Of a stretch of 64,000 nucleotides of DNA, positions 55,556 through 64,000 are shown piece after piece. Made by a program: the position numbers and the translations under genes. The number at the start of each line of letters is the position of its first letter. Position 1 is the first letter of the stretch. The notes beneath the pieces are model-generated. The model saw nothing but the letters and a program-made list of their open reading frames with translations. It had not been told where the DNA came from and did no database searches. Origin of the DNA: Blastococcus sp. (lineage in GTDB: Bacteria; Actinomycetota; Actinomycetes; Mycobacteriales; Geodermatophilaceae); assembly GCA_025465355.1 (NCBI GenBank), contig JAODNN010000094.1:1-64000 (forward strand), in the 5' to 3' direction.

Positions 55556-56919
55556 GCGCGCCGCCCGGACAGCAGCGTGCGGGCCTCCCCGGCAGTGATG
55601 ACGCTGCCGGTGACGAGCACGCCCGAACCACCCAGCGCGTCGTCCGGACCGGCCTCGGCCAGCTCGATCGCCGAATCCAGTGCCTCGGACAGGATCGGAT
55701 GCACGCTCACCCGCTCGGCCCCGAAGACGTCGACGGCGAGTGCGCCGAGCTCATCGGCCGGCATCGCGCGGGCCGAGCTGTTCTGGGTGACCACGAGCTC
55801 GGCGCAGATGTCCTCCAGGGCGGCGAGCATGCCGCTGACGTCCTTGCCCCGGACCGAGCCGACGACGCCGACCAGGCGGGTGAAGTCGAAGGACTCGCGG
55901 ATCGCCTCGACCGTTGCCGTCATCCCGGCCGGGTTGTGCGCGGCATCGACGAGCACCGTGGGCGACGTGCGGACCCGCTCCAGCCGCCCCGGCGAGCGGA
56001 CGGCGGCGAACGCCGCGCGGACCGTCTCCTGCTCGATCGGCCCGGTCGCCGCCCCCGCCCCGAGAAAGGCCTCCACGGCGGCGAGTGCGGTGACCGCGTT
56101 CTGCGCCTGGTAGGCCCCGAACAACGGCAGGAAGATCTCCTCGTACTCGCCACCGAGACCCTGCAGCCGCACCTGCTGGCCGCCGACCGCGACCCGGCGC
56201 TCCAGCACACCGAACTCGGTGCCCTCCCGGGCGACGACGGCGTCCACCTCGACGGCCCGGCGGACGAGTGCGTCCAGCGCCCCGGGCTCCTGGTGGGCCA
56301 GCACCGCGATCGCGTCGTCCTTGATGATCCCGGCCTTCTCCCCGGCGATCGTGGGGACGTCCGGCCCGAGGTACTCCGCGTGGTCGAGCGCCACGGGGGT
56401 GACGACGGCGACACGGGCGTCGGCGATGTTGGTCGCGTCCCAGGTGCCGCCCATGCCCACCTCGATCACGGCGACGTCCACCGGCGCGTCGGCGAACAGC
56501 GCGTACGCCATGCCCACCATGACCTCGAAGAAGGACAGCGGGATCTCACTCGCCGCATCCACCATCGCGATGTAGGGCGAGATGTCGTTGTAGGTCTCCA
56601 CGAAGCGCTCGGCGCTCACCGGCTCGCCGTCCAGCACGATCCGCTCCCGGATCGACTGCAGGTGGGGGCTGGTGAAACGGCCCACGCGGAGGCCGAAGCC
56701 GCGCAGCAGCTCGTCGATCATGCGCGCCGTCGTCGTCTTGCCGTTGGTGCCGGCCACCTGGACGACGGGCATCGCGCGGTGGGGGGAACCCAGCAGGTCG
56801 ACCAGCGCACTGATGCGGGTCAGCGAGGGCTCCAGCCGGTTCTCCGGCCAGCGGGCCAACAGCTCCTTCGCCACGCGGGCCATGTCCCCAGTGCTGTCAT
56901 CCTTGCTGCTGCTGCTCAT
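55552..56919 (-). CDS. folC: Folylpolyglutamate/dihydrofolate synthase
   Basis: 455 residues. Mur-ligase fold: [18 protein letters not shown] (P-loop, about residue 55), [15 protein letters not shown], and [16 protein letters not shown] (about 325). It adds glutamates to folate (and probably dihydropteroate). It diverges from valS with only 42 bases between the starts; in mycobacteria folC and valS run in the same direction. Confidence 0.95.
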   Translation of the reverse strand: MSSSSKDDSTGDMARVAKELLARWPENRLEPSLTRISALVDLLGSPHRAMPVVQVAGTNGKTTTARMIDELLRGFGLRVGRFTSPHLQSIRERIVLDGEPVSAERFVETYNDISPYIAMVDAASEIPLSFFEVMVGMAYALFADAPVDVAVIEVGMGGTWDATNIADARVAVVTPVALDHAEYLGPDVPTIAGEKAGIIKDDAIAVLAHQEPGALDALVRRAVEVDAVVAREGTEFGVLERRVAVGGQQVRLQGLGGEYEEIFLPLFGAYQAQNAVTALAAVEAFLGAGAATGPIEQETVRAAFAAVRSPGRLERVRTSPTVLVDAAHNPAGMTATVEAIRESFDFTRLVGVVGSVRGKDVSGMLAALEDICAELVVTQNSSARAMPADELGALAVDVFGAERVSVHPILSEALDSAIELAEAGPDDALGGSGVLVTGSVITAGEARTLLSGRRA

Positions 56920-56961
56920 CCTGCTCAGGATGCCAGCCGCGGAGTTCCTAGACTGAGGTAC

Positions 56962-59568
56962 ATGGTCACCGACACCCGCACCCCGGACCGAGCCACCTCA
57001 GGGGTGGCCGACTCGGGAGCCACCGTCGGCGTACCCGAGAAGCCGTCGCTGGACGGGCTCGAGAAGAAGTGGATCGAGCGCTGGGCGGCGCAGGACACCT
57101 ACGCCTTCGACCGGGCCGCCGCGCTGGCCCCGGCCACGCCGCGGTCGCAGATCTACTCGATCGACACTCCCCCGCCGACCGCCAGCGGCTCCCTGCACGT
57201 GGGGCACGTCTTCAGCTACACCCACACCGACATCGTCGCCCGCTACCAGCGGATGCGCGGCAAGCACGTCTACTACCCGATGGGCTGGGACGACAACGGC
57301 TTGCCGACCGAGCGGCGGGTGCAGAACTACTACGGCGTCCGCTGCGACCCCTCGCTCCCCTACGACCCGAACTTCCAGCCCCCGGAGAAGCCGGGCAAGG
57401 AGCAGATCCCGATCTCGCGGCGCAACTTCGTCGAGCTGTGCATGAAGCTCACCGAGGAGGACGAGCGCGCCTTCGAGCAGCTGTGGCGCCGGGTCGGGCT
57501 CTCGGTGGACTGGTCCAACGTCTACCGGACCATCTCCGACTCCTCCCGCGCCACCGCGCAGCGGGCTTTCCTGCACAACCTCGCCCGGGGTGAGGCCTAC
57601 GCCCAGGAGGCGCCGACCCTCTGGGACGTGACGTTCCGGACGGCGGTGGCCCAGGCCGAGCTCGAGGATCGCGAGCGTCCGGGTGCCTACCACCGGCTCT
57701 CCTTCCACGGCCCCTCCGGCCCGGTCCACATCGAGACCACCCGGCCCGAGCTGCTGCCGGCCTGCGTCGCGCTGGTCGCCCACCCCGACGACGAGCGCTA
57801 CCAGGCGCTGTTCGGGCAGACCGTGCGGACACCGCTGTTCGACGTCGAGGTGCCGGTCGTCGCGCACCGCCTGGCGGAGCCGGACAAGGGCTCGGGCATT
57901 GCGATGATCTGCACCTTCGGCGACCTCAACGACGTCACCTGGTGGCGCGAGCTGCAGCTGCCCACCCGCCCGGTCATCGGCTGGGACGGCCGGGTCCTGG
58001 CCGACCCGCCGCCGGGTGTGCCTGCGGAGCCCTACGCCGAGCTGGCCGGAAAGACCGTGTTCAGCGCTCAGCAGCGGATCGTGGAGCTGCTGCGCGACTC
58101 CGGCGACCTCGAGGGCGAGCCGAAGCAGATCAGCCACCCGGTGAAGTTCTTCGAGAAGGGCGAGCGCCCGCTGGAGATCGTCACCACCCGGCAGTGGTAC
58201 ATCCGCAACGGCGGCCGGGACCCCGAACTGCGGAAGGCCCTGATCGCCCGCGGCCGGGAGATCCAGTGGGTGCCCGAGCACATGCGGCACCGCTACGAGA
58301 ACTGGGTCGAGGGGCTCAACGGTGACTGGCTGATCAGCCGCCAGCGGTTCTTCGGCGTGCCGTTCCCCGTCTGGTACCGGCTGGATTCCGAGGGCGAGCC
58401 GGACTACGAGAACCCGGTCCTGGCGCCGGAGTCGGCCCTGCCGGTCGACCCGTCGTCCGACGTGCCCGAGGGCTTCACCGAGGACCAGCGCGGCAAGCCG
58501 GGTGGCTTCATGGCCGACCCCGACGTCATGGACACCTGGGCCACGTCGTCCCTGTCGCCGCAGGTGGCCTCGGGCTGGGACACCGATCCGGAGCTGTTCG
58601 CCAAGGTCTTCCCGATGGACCAGCGGCCCCAGGCGCACGACATCATCCGCACCTGGCTCTTCTCCACCGTCGTGCGGTCGCACTTCGAGTTCGACACGGT
58701 GCCGTGGACGCACGCCACCATCTCCGGTTTCGTCGTCGACCCGGACCGCAAGAAGATGTCGAAGTCGAAGGGCAACGTCGTCACGCCGATCGACGTGCTG
58801 GAGCGCTTCGGCACCGACGCGGTCCGCTGGCGGGCGGCGGGCGCCCGGCCCGGGGCGGACTCACCGTTCGACGAGACGCAGATGAAGGTCGGCCGGCGGC
58901 TGGCCATCAAGATCCTCAATGTCGGCAAGTTCGTGCTGGGTCTCGGTGCCTCGGCCGGGCTGTCGGCCGAGGACGTCACCGAGCCGATCGACCGCGGCCT
59001 GCTGGCGGCGATGGCGGTCATGGTGGACGAGGCGACCGCCGCCATGGATGCCTACAACTACACCCGCGCGCTCGAGGTCGCCGAGTCCTTCTTCTGGTCG
59101 TTCACCGACGACTACGTGGAGTTGGTCAAGTCGCGGGCCTACGGCTCCGGAGCCGCCGCGGCGTCGGCCCAGGCCACCCTCGCGCTGGCCCTGTCGGTGC
59201 AACTGCGGCTGTTCGCGCCGGTGCTGCCGTTCGTCACCGAGGAGGTCTGGTCCTGGTGGCAGAGCGGGTCGGTGCACCGCGCCCTGTGGCCGACCGCCTC
59301 CGAGCTGCCGACCGGCGGTGACCCGGCGGTGGTGACGGCGGCCGCGGCCGCGCTGGCCGGGGTGCGCAAGGCCAAGTCCGACGCCAAGCAGTCGATGCGG
59401 GCGGACGTCGAGTCGGCGACGGTCACCGCGCCCGCGGAACAGGTGCCGCTGGTGGAGGCTGCCCGCGCCGATCTGGTGGACGCCGGCCGCATCGCCACGC
59501 TGTCGGTCGTCCCCGGCGACGGTCCGCTCACGGTCGACGTCGTCCTGGCGCCGGTTCCGGAGTCCTGA
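56962..59568 (+). CDS. valS: Valyl-tRNA synthetase, archaeal/rickettsial type
   Basis: 868 residues from ATG 56962 (GAGG upstream). HIGH-type motif within [21 protein letters not shown] and KMSKSKGN near residue 593; [11 protein letters not shown] and [15 protein letters not shown] mark the type-2 ValS of archaea and Rickettsia. The editing domain follows the usual position. The C-terminal coiled coil found in typical bacterial ValS is missing: the protein ends with [19 protein letters not shown]. It is inverted relative to folC compared with mycobacteria. It should be the cell's functional ValRS. Confidence 0.95.
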   Translation: MVTDTRTPDRATSGVADSGATVGVPEKPSLDGLEKKWIERWAAQDTYAFDRAAALAPATPRSQIYSIDTPPPTASGSLHVGHVFSYTHTDIVARYQRMRGKHVYYPMGWDDNGLPTERRVQNYYGVRCDPSLPYDPNFQPPEKPGKEQIPISRRNFVELCMKLTEEDERAFEQLWRRVGLSVDWSNVYRTISDSSRATAQRAFLHNLARGEAYAQEAPTLWDVTFRTAVAQAELEDRERPGAYHRLSFHGPSGPVHIETTRPELLPACVALVAHPDDERYQALFGQTVRTPLFDVEVPVVAHRLAEPDKGSGIAMICTFGDLNDVTWWRELQLPTRPVIGWDGRVLADPPPGVPAEPYAELAGKTVFSAQQRIVELLRDSGDLEGEPKQISHPVKFFEKGERPLEIVTTRQWYIRNGGRDPELRKALIARGREIQWVPEHMRHRYENWVEGLNGDWLISRQRFFGVPFPVWYRLDSEGEPDYENPVLAPESALPVDPSSDVPEGFTEDQRGKPGGFMADPDVMDTWATSSLSPQVASGWDTDPELFAKVFPMDQRPQAHDIIRTWLFSTVVRSHFEFDTVPWTHATISGFVVDPDRKKMSKSKGNVVTPIDVLERFGTDAVRWRAAGARPGADSPFDETQMKVGRRLAIKILNVGKFVLGLGASAGLSAEDVTEPIDRGLLAAMAVMVDEATAAMDAYNYTRALEVAESFFWSFTDDYVELVKSRAYGSGAAAASAQATLALALSVQLRLFAPVLPFVTEEVWSWWQSGSVHRALWPTASELPTGGDPAVVTAAAAALAGVRKAKSDAKQSMRADVESATVTAPAEQVPLVEAARADLVDAGRIATLSVVPGDGPLTVDVVLAPVPES

Positions 59569-59580
59569 GAACCCGCCGGG

Positions 59581-61386
59581 TCAGGGGCCGGCGGCGGTCG
59601 GCGGCTGGAGGTCGCTCCCGAGCGCGGACAGGTCGTACAGCGTCGTCGACCCGGCGTGCACGGCGGGCGCCGTCGCCCGCACCCAGGCGTCGATGGCGGC
59701 CGCCGGTCCCCCACTCGCTTTCGGGCCGGCTACGAACCAGTGCACGCGGTCGGCGGCGACGTCGGCCTTGAAAGCAGCAAGGGTCGGCGACGGGTCGTGG
59801 CCGGCGAAGCCGCCGACGGGCATGACCGGAGCATCGACGGCCAGCTGCAGGTCCCCCGCCACGTGTCCGACCGCAGCCGCCGTCCAGGTCCATCCGCCGG
59901 TGTTCTGCCGGAGCAGGCTCAGCGCCTCCGGGGACGCCGGCGAGGCGGGCGGCCTGGTGGCGGGCGGATAGAGGCTTCCCCCGACAGGCCCCGCGCTGAC
60001 GCTGCTGCCCGTGTGCGACCGGGCCGCGGAGGCCACCGACCACGCGACGGGCCCGAGCACCGCCGCGGCGACGAGCAGGGCACCTGCCGCACGCCGGAGG
60101 CCGGGGCGCTCACCCGTCGACGAGGCGGCCAGGTGAAGGAGCAGGACCGCGCCGAGCCCGGTCAGTACGAGGACGACGACCAGGCCGTTGACCAGCGGCA
60201 GCCGACGGGCGACCAGGGACACGGCCCACGCCGTCGTCATCAGCGAGCCGGCCGTCAGGACCATCCGGGCCTGGCGGGTGTTCTGCCGCCAGAGCAGTGT
60301 CGCGCCGATGGCCACGAGGGCGGCGAGGCCCGGAGCCGTCTCCACGGTGTAGTAGGCGTGCCAGATGCCCTGCATGACGCTGAACACCAGGGTCGTGACG
60401 ACCGTCCACCCGGCCCACAGCAGGACGGCGGCACGGACCGGATCGGTCCGCGGGATCCCCCGGAGCAGCCAGAGTGCGGCGACGAGCGCGAGCAGCGCCG
60501 CCGGTAGCAGCCACGCGACCTGGTCACCCGCCGAGCCCAGGACCCGCCAGATCGAGCCGCCCTTGACGAGCACCCGTCCACTGGGGCTGTGCTGGCCGGT
60601 GAGCCGGCCGAGCCCGTTGTACCCGAGCGCCAGCTCCAGGGGCGAGTCGCTCTGGCTGCCACCCACCCACGGCCGGTCGGCGCTCGGGATCAGGCTGACG
60701 ACGACGAACCACCAGCCGCCCGCGACCACCATCGCCGCGCCGCCGGCAAGCAGGTGACCGATCCGCCGGCGCAGCGACCCGGGAGCGGCGACGAGGACCA
60801 CGCCGGCGAGTGCCGGCAGCACCAGGAATGCCTGGAGGGACTTGGTCAGGAACGCGAACCCGAGCAAGCCGCCCGCCAGCAGCATCCAGCGGAGCCGGCC
60901 GTCCTCGACGGCGCGCGTCGTCGCCCAGGCGGCGGCCACCAGCAGCAGGGTCAGCAGCGCGTCCGGGTTGTCGTACCGGAACAGGGCCGTCACCACGGGG
61001 GTGAGCGCGAAGAGGAGCCCGGCCAGCAGACCGGGCCACGGCCCGAGCACCCGGCGAACGGTCGCCGCCAGCAGCGCGACCGTCGCCACACCCATCAGCG
61101 CCTGCGGAAGGAGCACCGACCAGCTGGAGAGACCGAACAGCCGGATCGACAGGCTCATGATCCAGAGCGCCGCGGGGGGCTTGTCGACCGTGATCGAGTT
61201 CCCGGCGTCCGAGGAGCCGAAGAACATGGCCGACCAGCTGTGCGCGCCGGCCTGGGCGGCCGCGGCGTAGAACGAGTTCCCGAACCCGCTGCGGCTGAGG
61301 CCGATCACGTAGAGAAGGCCGGCGCCGACGAGGAGCGCTGCCCGGGCGACGGGTTCGAGGCCGGGAGCCCGGACAGCCATGCGCAC
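59581..61386 (-). CDS. Membrane glycosyltransferase, GT39/ArnT-like
   Basis: 601 residues with about 11-12 membrane helices in the first 430 residues and a ~150-residue extracytoplasmic C-terminal domain. The first outer loop holds AGNSITVDKPPAALWIM and LFRYDNPDALLTLL, typical for GT39-like (PMT/ArnT superfamily) enzymes that use lipid-linked sugars. The acceptor is unknown. It ends 13 bases from the valS end (convergent) and diverges from the esterase operon. Confidence 0.85.
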   Translation of the reverse strand: MRMAVRAPGLEPVARAALLVGAGLLYVIGLSRSGFGNSFYAAAAQAGAHSWSAMFFGSSDAGNSITVDKPPAALWIMSLSIRLFGLSSWSVLLPQALMGVATVALLAATVRRVLGPWPGLLAGLLFALTPVVTALFRYDNPDALLTLLLVAAAWATTRAVEDGRLRWMLLAGGLLGFAFLTKSLQAFLVLPALAGVVLVAAPGSLRRRIGHLLAGGAAMVVAGGWWFVVVSLIPSADRPWVGGSQSDSPLELALGYNGLGRLTGQHSPSGRVLVKGGSIWRVLGSAGDQVAWLLPAALLALVAALWLLRGIPRTDPVRAAVLLWAGWTVVTTLVFSVMQGIWHAYYTVETAPGLAALVAIGATLLWRQNTRQARMVLTAGSLMTTAWAVSLVARRLPLVNGLVVVLVLTGLGAVLLLHLAASSTGERPGLRRAAGALLVAAAVLGPVAWSVASAARSHTGSSVSAGPVGGSLYPPATRPPASPASPEALSLLRQNTGGWTWTAAAVGHVAGDLQLAVDAPVMPVGGFAGHDPSPTLAAFKADVAADRVHWFVAGPKASGGPAAAIDAWVRATAPAVHAGSTTLYDLSALGSDLQPPTAAGP

Positions 61387-61500
61387 CGTCGCATTCTGCT
61401 ATCAGCGACCTGAGAGCAGGCTCAGACGGCACGGAGCATGCTCACGGTCGTCTCAGAAAAGGGCGCATCGTCAGGGCGTCTCCCGGCAGAGGGCGGAGGC

Positions 61501-62817
61501 ATGCGCAACTGGCAGTGGTTCACGGGTCTGTCGCTCCTCCAGGGCCCCCTCCACTGGGCCATCGAGGTCGGCTCACTGGTCGCGCTCGCCGCCCTCCTGG
61601 CGCTCCGGCGCACCCGGATGTGGTGGACGCGGTGGGTGCCCCTGGCCGGCGTCCTCGCCGTCCTGCTGCTCGCCGCGGTGTGGCTGTGGTTGCAAGTGAC
61701 CAAGCCGTGGCCGGACGCGTTGCCGCCGGTCGTCCTGGCCTGGGTGGGCGCCGGATTGCTCGCGGTCGTGCTGCTGGCCGTCGGCTGGCGTCATCAGCGG
61801 TGGCGGGTACGCGGGGTCGCCCTCGGCGCCGCACTGCTCGTCGTCGTCGGGGCTGCCGACGGCGTCAACACCGCCTACGGCTCGTTCCCGACTGTCGCCT
61901 CGGCCCTGCAGCTGCCGCCCCTGAACAGCGTGCCCGTCGGCAGCGTGCTCCAGCGGGCCCATCGGACGACAGCGGCTGTCCCGGGCCGACCCCTGTCCGC
62001 CGGCTGGCGGTCACCGACAGACCTCCCGCGTCACGGGTCGGTGACCGAGGTGGCGATCCCGGCGGCGCGCTCCGGTTTCAGCGCCCGCCCGGCGTGGCTC
62101 TACGTGCCTCCGGCGTATTTCGCCCGCACCCGCCCGTTGCTGCCGGTCCTGCTGCTCATCGGTGGCCAGCCAGGCACCCCGCGGAACTGGCTGGACGGCG
62201 GAGGGCTGGCGGAGATGGTCGACGCTTGGGCGAACGCGCACGGCGGTCTGGCGCCGGTGGTCGTCATGCCCGACGCCCTCGGCGGCACGTTCGCCAACCC
62301 GCTGTGCATGGACTCGCGTCTCGGCCGATCCGACACCTACCTGGCGCGCGACGTGGTCGCGTGGGTGAGGTCGGCCCTCCAGGTCGATCCCCGCCAGGCG
62401 CATTGGGCGGTGGGCGGCATCTCGTTCGGCGGCACGTGTGCCCTCCAGCTGGCCGTCGCCCATCCTGACGTCTTCCCCACGTTCATCGACTTCTCCGGGC
62501 AGTCGGGCCCGACGCTCGGGACCCACGCGAGAACCGTGGCAGCCGCCTTCGGCGGCGACGAAGCCGCGTTCGACGCCGTCGACCCGCTCCACGAGCTGGC
62601 CACCCGGCGATATCCACGTTCGGCCGGTTACCTGACCGTCGGCGCCGGGGACCACTTCTACCGGCCTCAGGCGCTGGAGGTTGCCAGAGCCACCCGGGCG
62701 GCCGGAATGTCGATCATGTACACCGTGCAGCCGGGCGGGCACGCGTGGTCGGTGTGGCGGTCGGCCTTCCCCCACGCGCTGTCGTGGCTCGGGTCGCGGA
62801 CGGGGATCACGCCATGA
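61501..62817 (+). CDS. Membrane-anchored alpha/beta-hydrolase (esterase D/antigen 85-like)
   Basis: 438 residues from ATG 61501 (GGAGG directly upstream; an earlier ATG at 61438 is possible). About four N-terminal hydrophobic helices (residues ~15-110) are followed by an outward hydrolase domain with the nucleophile elbow GGISFGGTC (about residue 307), the late His in PGGHAWSVW (about 418) and a plausible Asp between. The fold resembles esterase D/mycolyltransferases. It overlaps the next gene by 4 bases (ATGA). Pairing with an MprF-like protein suggests hydrolysis of aminoacyl-lipids, but this is an inference. Confidence 0.82.
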   Translation: MRNWQWFTGLSLLQGPLHWAIEVGSLVALAALLALRRTRMWWTRWVPLAGVLAVLLLAAVWLWLQVTKPWPDALPPVVLAWVGAGLLAVVLLAVGWRHQRWRVRGVALGAALLVVVGAADGVNTAYGSFPTVASALQLPPLNSVPVGSVLQRAHRTTAAVPGRPLSAGWRSPTDLPRHGSVTEVAIPAARSGFSARPAWLYVPPAYFARTRPLLPVLLLIGGQPGTPRNWLDGGGLAEMVDAWANAHGGLAPVVVMPDALGGTFANPLCMDSRLGRSDTYLARDVVAWVRSALQVDPRQAHWAVGGISFGGTCALQLAVAHPDVFPTFIDFSGQSGPTLGTHARTVAAAFGGDEAAFDAVDPLHELATRRYPRSAGYLTVGAGDHFYRPQALEVARATRAAGMSIMYTVQPGGHAWSVWRSAFPHALSWLGSRTGITP

Positions 62818-64000
62818 CCGCGGGGGCCGACGCCGTACCCAGGACCACTGTCCGCCCCGACCCGGCTGCCCTGCTGCGGCGCAACCCGGTGACCCTTGGA
62901 CTGCTCGTCGTCCTCGTCGTCACGACATCCTGGGGCAACCCGCGCCGGGAAACGCGGGCGGCCTTCGGGGCGGGGCTGGGACAACCACCGTGGGGACTGC
63001 TCACGTCCGCGGCATGGTGTGCCGGCACGCTGTCGTGCGTCGGGACCCTCATCGCCGTCGCGGTCCTGCTCGGGCCGGCCGAGCGGCGGCTGGGAAGCCG
63101 CACCGCGTTGCCGGCCCTGGTAGCCGGTCAGGTGCTGGGCACGCTCCTGGGGCTGGCCTCGATCTGGGCGCTGCGGGCGACAGGTGACCCGTGGGCGCGC
63201 CTGCTCTCGGCCACGGTCGTGGTCGGGCCGATGCCCGGCGTGCTCACCGCCGCGGGGCTCGCGGTGGGACGAGCCCCGGCCCTCTGGCGGCGCCGCTTGC
63301 GGGTGTCGGTCTCCATCAGCCTCGTCGCCCTGGTTCTCTACGGGGGCACGGCAGGGGACGTCGTCCGTCTCGGCGGCTGGGTCCTCGGGGTCGTGGCGGG
63401 TACTCTTCTCGGGCGCCGCGCGGACGGGACGACGCCCGCACATTCCACCCGGCGAGAAGGCCGGGCCCTGGTCGCGCTCGTGGTCGCGGTCGCGGCGCTC
63501 GGCCCGCTCATGGCGGCGGTTTCCGGCACCCCGGGTGGGCCGTGGGCAGTGGTGTCACACCTGTTCGTCTCGACGAGGCCGCCCCACGGACTGCTCCGGG
63601 CGGTGTGCGGACGCGGCGGTGACGTGGCCGACTGTGCCGCCCTGCAGGCTCACGCCCGACTGACCGGTCACGGACCCGCGTTGCTGTCCATCCTGCCCGT
63701 GCTCTTGCAGCTGGTCCTCGCGGAGGGCCTGCGGCGTGGCCGGCATGCCGCGTGGGTCGGCGCCGTGACCTTCAGCGCCGTGCTGACGGGCGTCGGGGCC
63801 ACCATCGTGCTGACCGTGCTCCGCACTCCCAAGGACGAGTTCGAGCTCCTGGCCCAACGGCCGGGCACGCTGTCCGCGGCGTCGACGGCTGCCCTGCTGG
63901 TCGCCCCGCTGTCGGTGCTCGTCCTCCTGCTGATCACACGGGACCGGTTCCTGGTGCACGCCGGGCCAGGTGCCGTACGCCGCTGGTTGACCGTCGCCGG
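62814..64000 (+). CDS. Polytopic membrane protein, MprF-like N-terminus, cut by window edge
   Basis: From ATG 62814 the frame is open to the last base (395 codons). It shows about ten hydrophobic helices, the first block with a rhomboid-like look (RNPVTLGLLVVLVV; GLLTSAAWCAGTLSCVGTL). Actinobacterial MprF/LPG-synthase-like proteins have this type of N-terminus, and the ~300-residue C-terminal aminoacyl-transfer domain would lie outside the window. The start overlaps the esterase stop. If confirmed, the pair would make and hydrolyse aminoacyl-phosphatidylglycerol. Assignment is tentative. Confidence 0.55.
   Translation, partial: MTAGADAVPRTTVRPDPAALLRRNPVTLGLLVVLVVTTSWGNPRRETRAAFGAGLGQPPWGLLTSAAWCAGTLSCVGTLIAVAVLLGPAERRLGSRTALPALVAGQVLGTLLGLASIWALRATGDPWARLLSATVVVGPMPGVLTAAGLAVGRAPALWRRRLRVSVSISLVALVLYGGTAGDVVRLGGWVLGVVAGTLLGRRADGTTPAHSTRREGRALVALVVAVAALGPLMAAVSGTPGGPWAVVSHLFVSTRPPHGLLRAVCGRGGDVADCAALQAHARLTGHGPALLSILPVLLQLVLAEGLRRGRHAAWVGAVTFSAVLTGVGATIVLTVLRTPKDEFELLAQRPGTLSAASTAALLVAPLSVLVLLLITRDRFLVHAGPGAVRRWLTVA

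Noticed and set aside
55699-56961. N-terminal extension of the valS frame by 421 codons
   Set aside because: It is antisense to folC. The ATG at 56962 with GAGG upstream gives the expected ValS N-terminus.
56920-56961. T-box riboswitch upstream of valS
   Set aside because: Only 42 bases separate folC and valS, far too short for a T-box, and no T-box sequence was seen.

Overview
The window is a 64 kb piece of a high-GC actinobacterial chromosome. Three things point to the family Geodermatophilaceae (Blastococcus, Geodermatophilus, Modestobacter): frequent GTG starts, an overwhelming preference for TGA stops, and above all a selenocysteine tRNA gene whose anticodon reads CUA instead of UCA. 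UAG-directed selenocysteine has been reported for Geodermatophilus and Blastococcus. The genus assignment is an inference; the anticodon is read directly. Most of the window is core housekeeping DNA in an order much like the Mycobacterium tuberculosis zur-uppS-recO-era, hrcA-dnaJ2, lepA-rpsT-holA-comEC and obg-rne-folC regions. No insertion sequence, prophage or CRISPR array was seen.

Left part (1-19.5 kb): a truncated voltage-sensor-type potassium channel, two small dimeric alpha/beta-barrel (ABM-like) proteins and zur precede a long leftward cluster. That cluster holds uppS, recO, era, a degenerate cytidine-deaminase-like protein, a CNNM/CorC protein, ybeY, phoH and an enoyl-CoA hydratase. 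A GntP gluconate permease follows on the other strand, then the leftward heat-shock unit hrcA-dnaJ-rsmE-HIT under a near-ideal CIRCE operator. After that come a VapB-like conserved protein with an apparent CTG start, an MpaB-family oxygenase, hemW, a second crotonase and a membrane protein.

Selenium part (19.5-24.5 kb): the complete selenocysteine machinery lies together. selC (tRNA-Sec), selA and selB run leftward; a WYL-domain protein and selD run rightward from the same intergenic region. No selenoprotein gene was recognised in the window, so the UAG-containing targets (formate dehydrogenase in known cases) must lie elsewhere. TGA ends nearly every gene here and only four genes end in TAG, which fits the codon shift. 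Downstream lie two copies of a short repeat, each sitting at a gene end and flanked by short direct repeats. Next are an oxidoreductase, a YbaK protein, and a small HTH/Clp-N operon with an apparently leaderless promoter.

Middle part (27-43 kb): an LprG-like lipoprotein with its MFS partner, MOSC and lepA, then rpsT on the opposite strand. Leftward again are holA, comEC and comEA (the comEC frame runs 638 nt into holA), degV, a histidine phosphatase, rsfS, nadD, a VWA/MoxR pair and proA. A 16-bp-period GTCGACA repeat lies upstream of nadD.

Right part (43-64 kb): GNAT, def, proB, obg, rpmA, rplU, a very large RNase E/G, the DUF2344/radical-SAM pair, ndk, a DUF4233 membrane protein and folC, all leftward. 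valS follows in the opposite orientation and is of the archaeal/rickettsial type. The window ends with a GT39-type membrane glycosyltransferase diverging from an esterase that overlaps the start of a polytopic membrane protein resembling the N-terminus of MprF-like aminoacyl-phosphatidylglycerol synthases, cut by the window edge.
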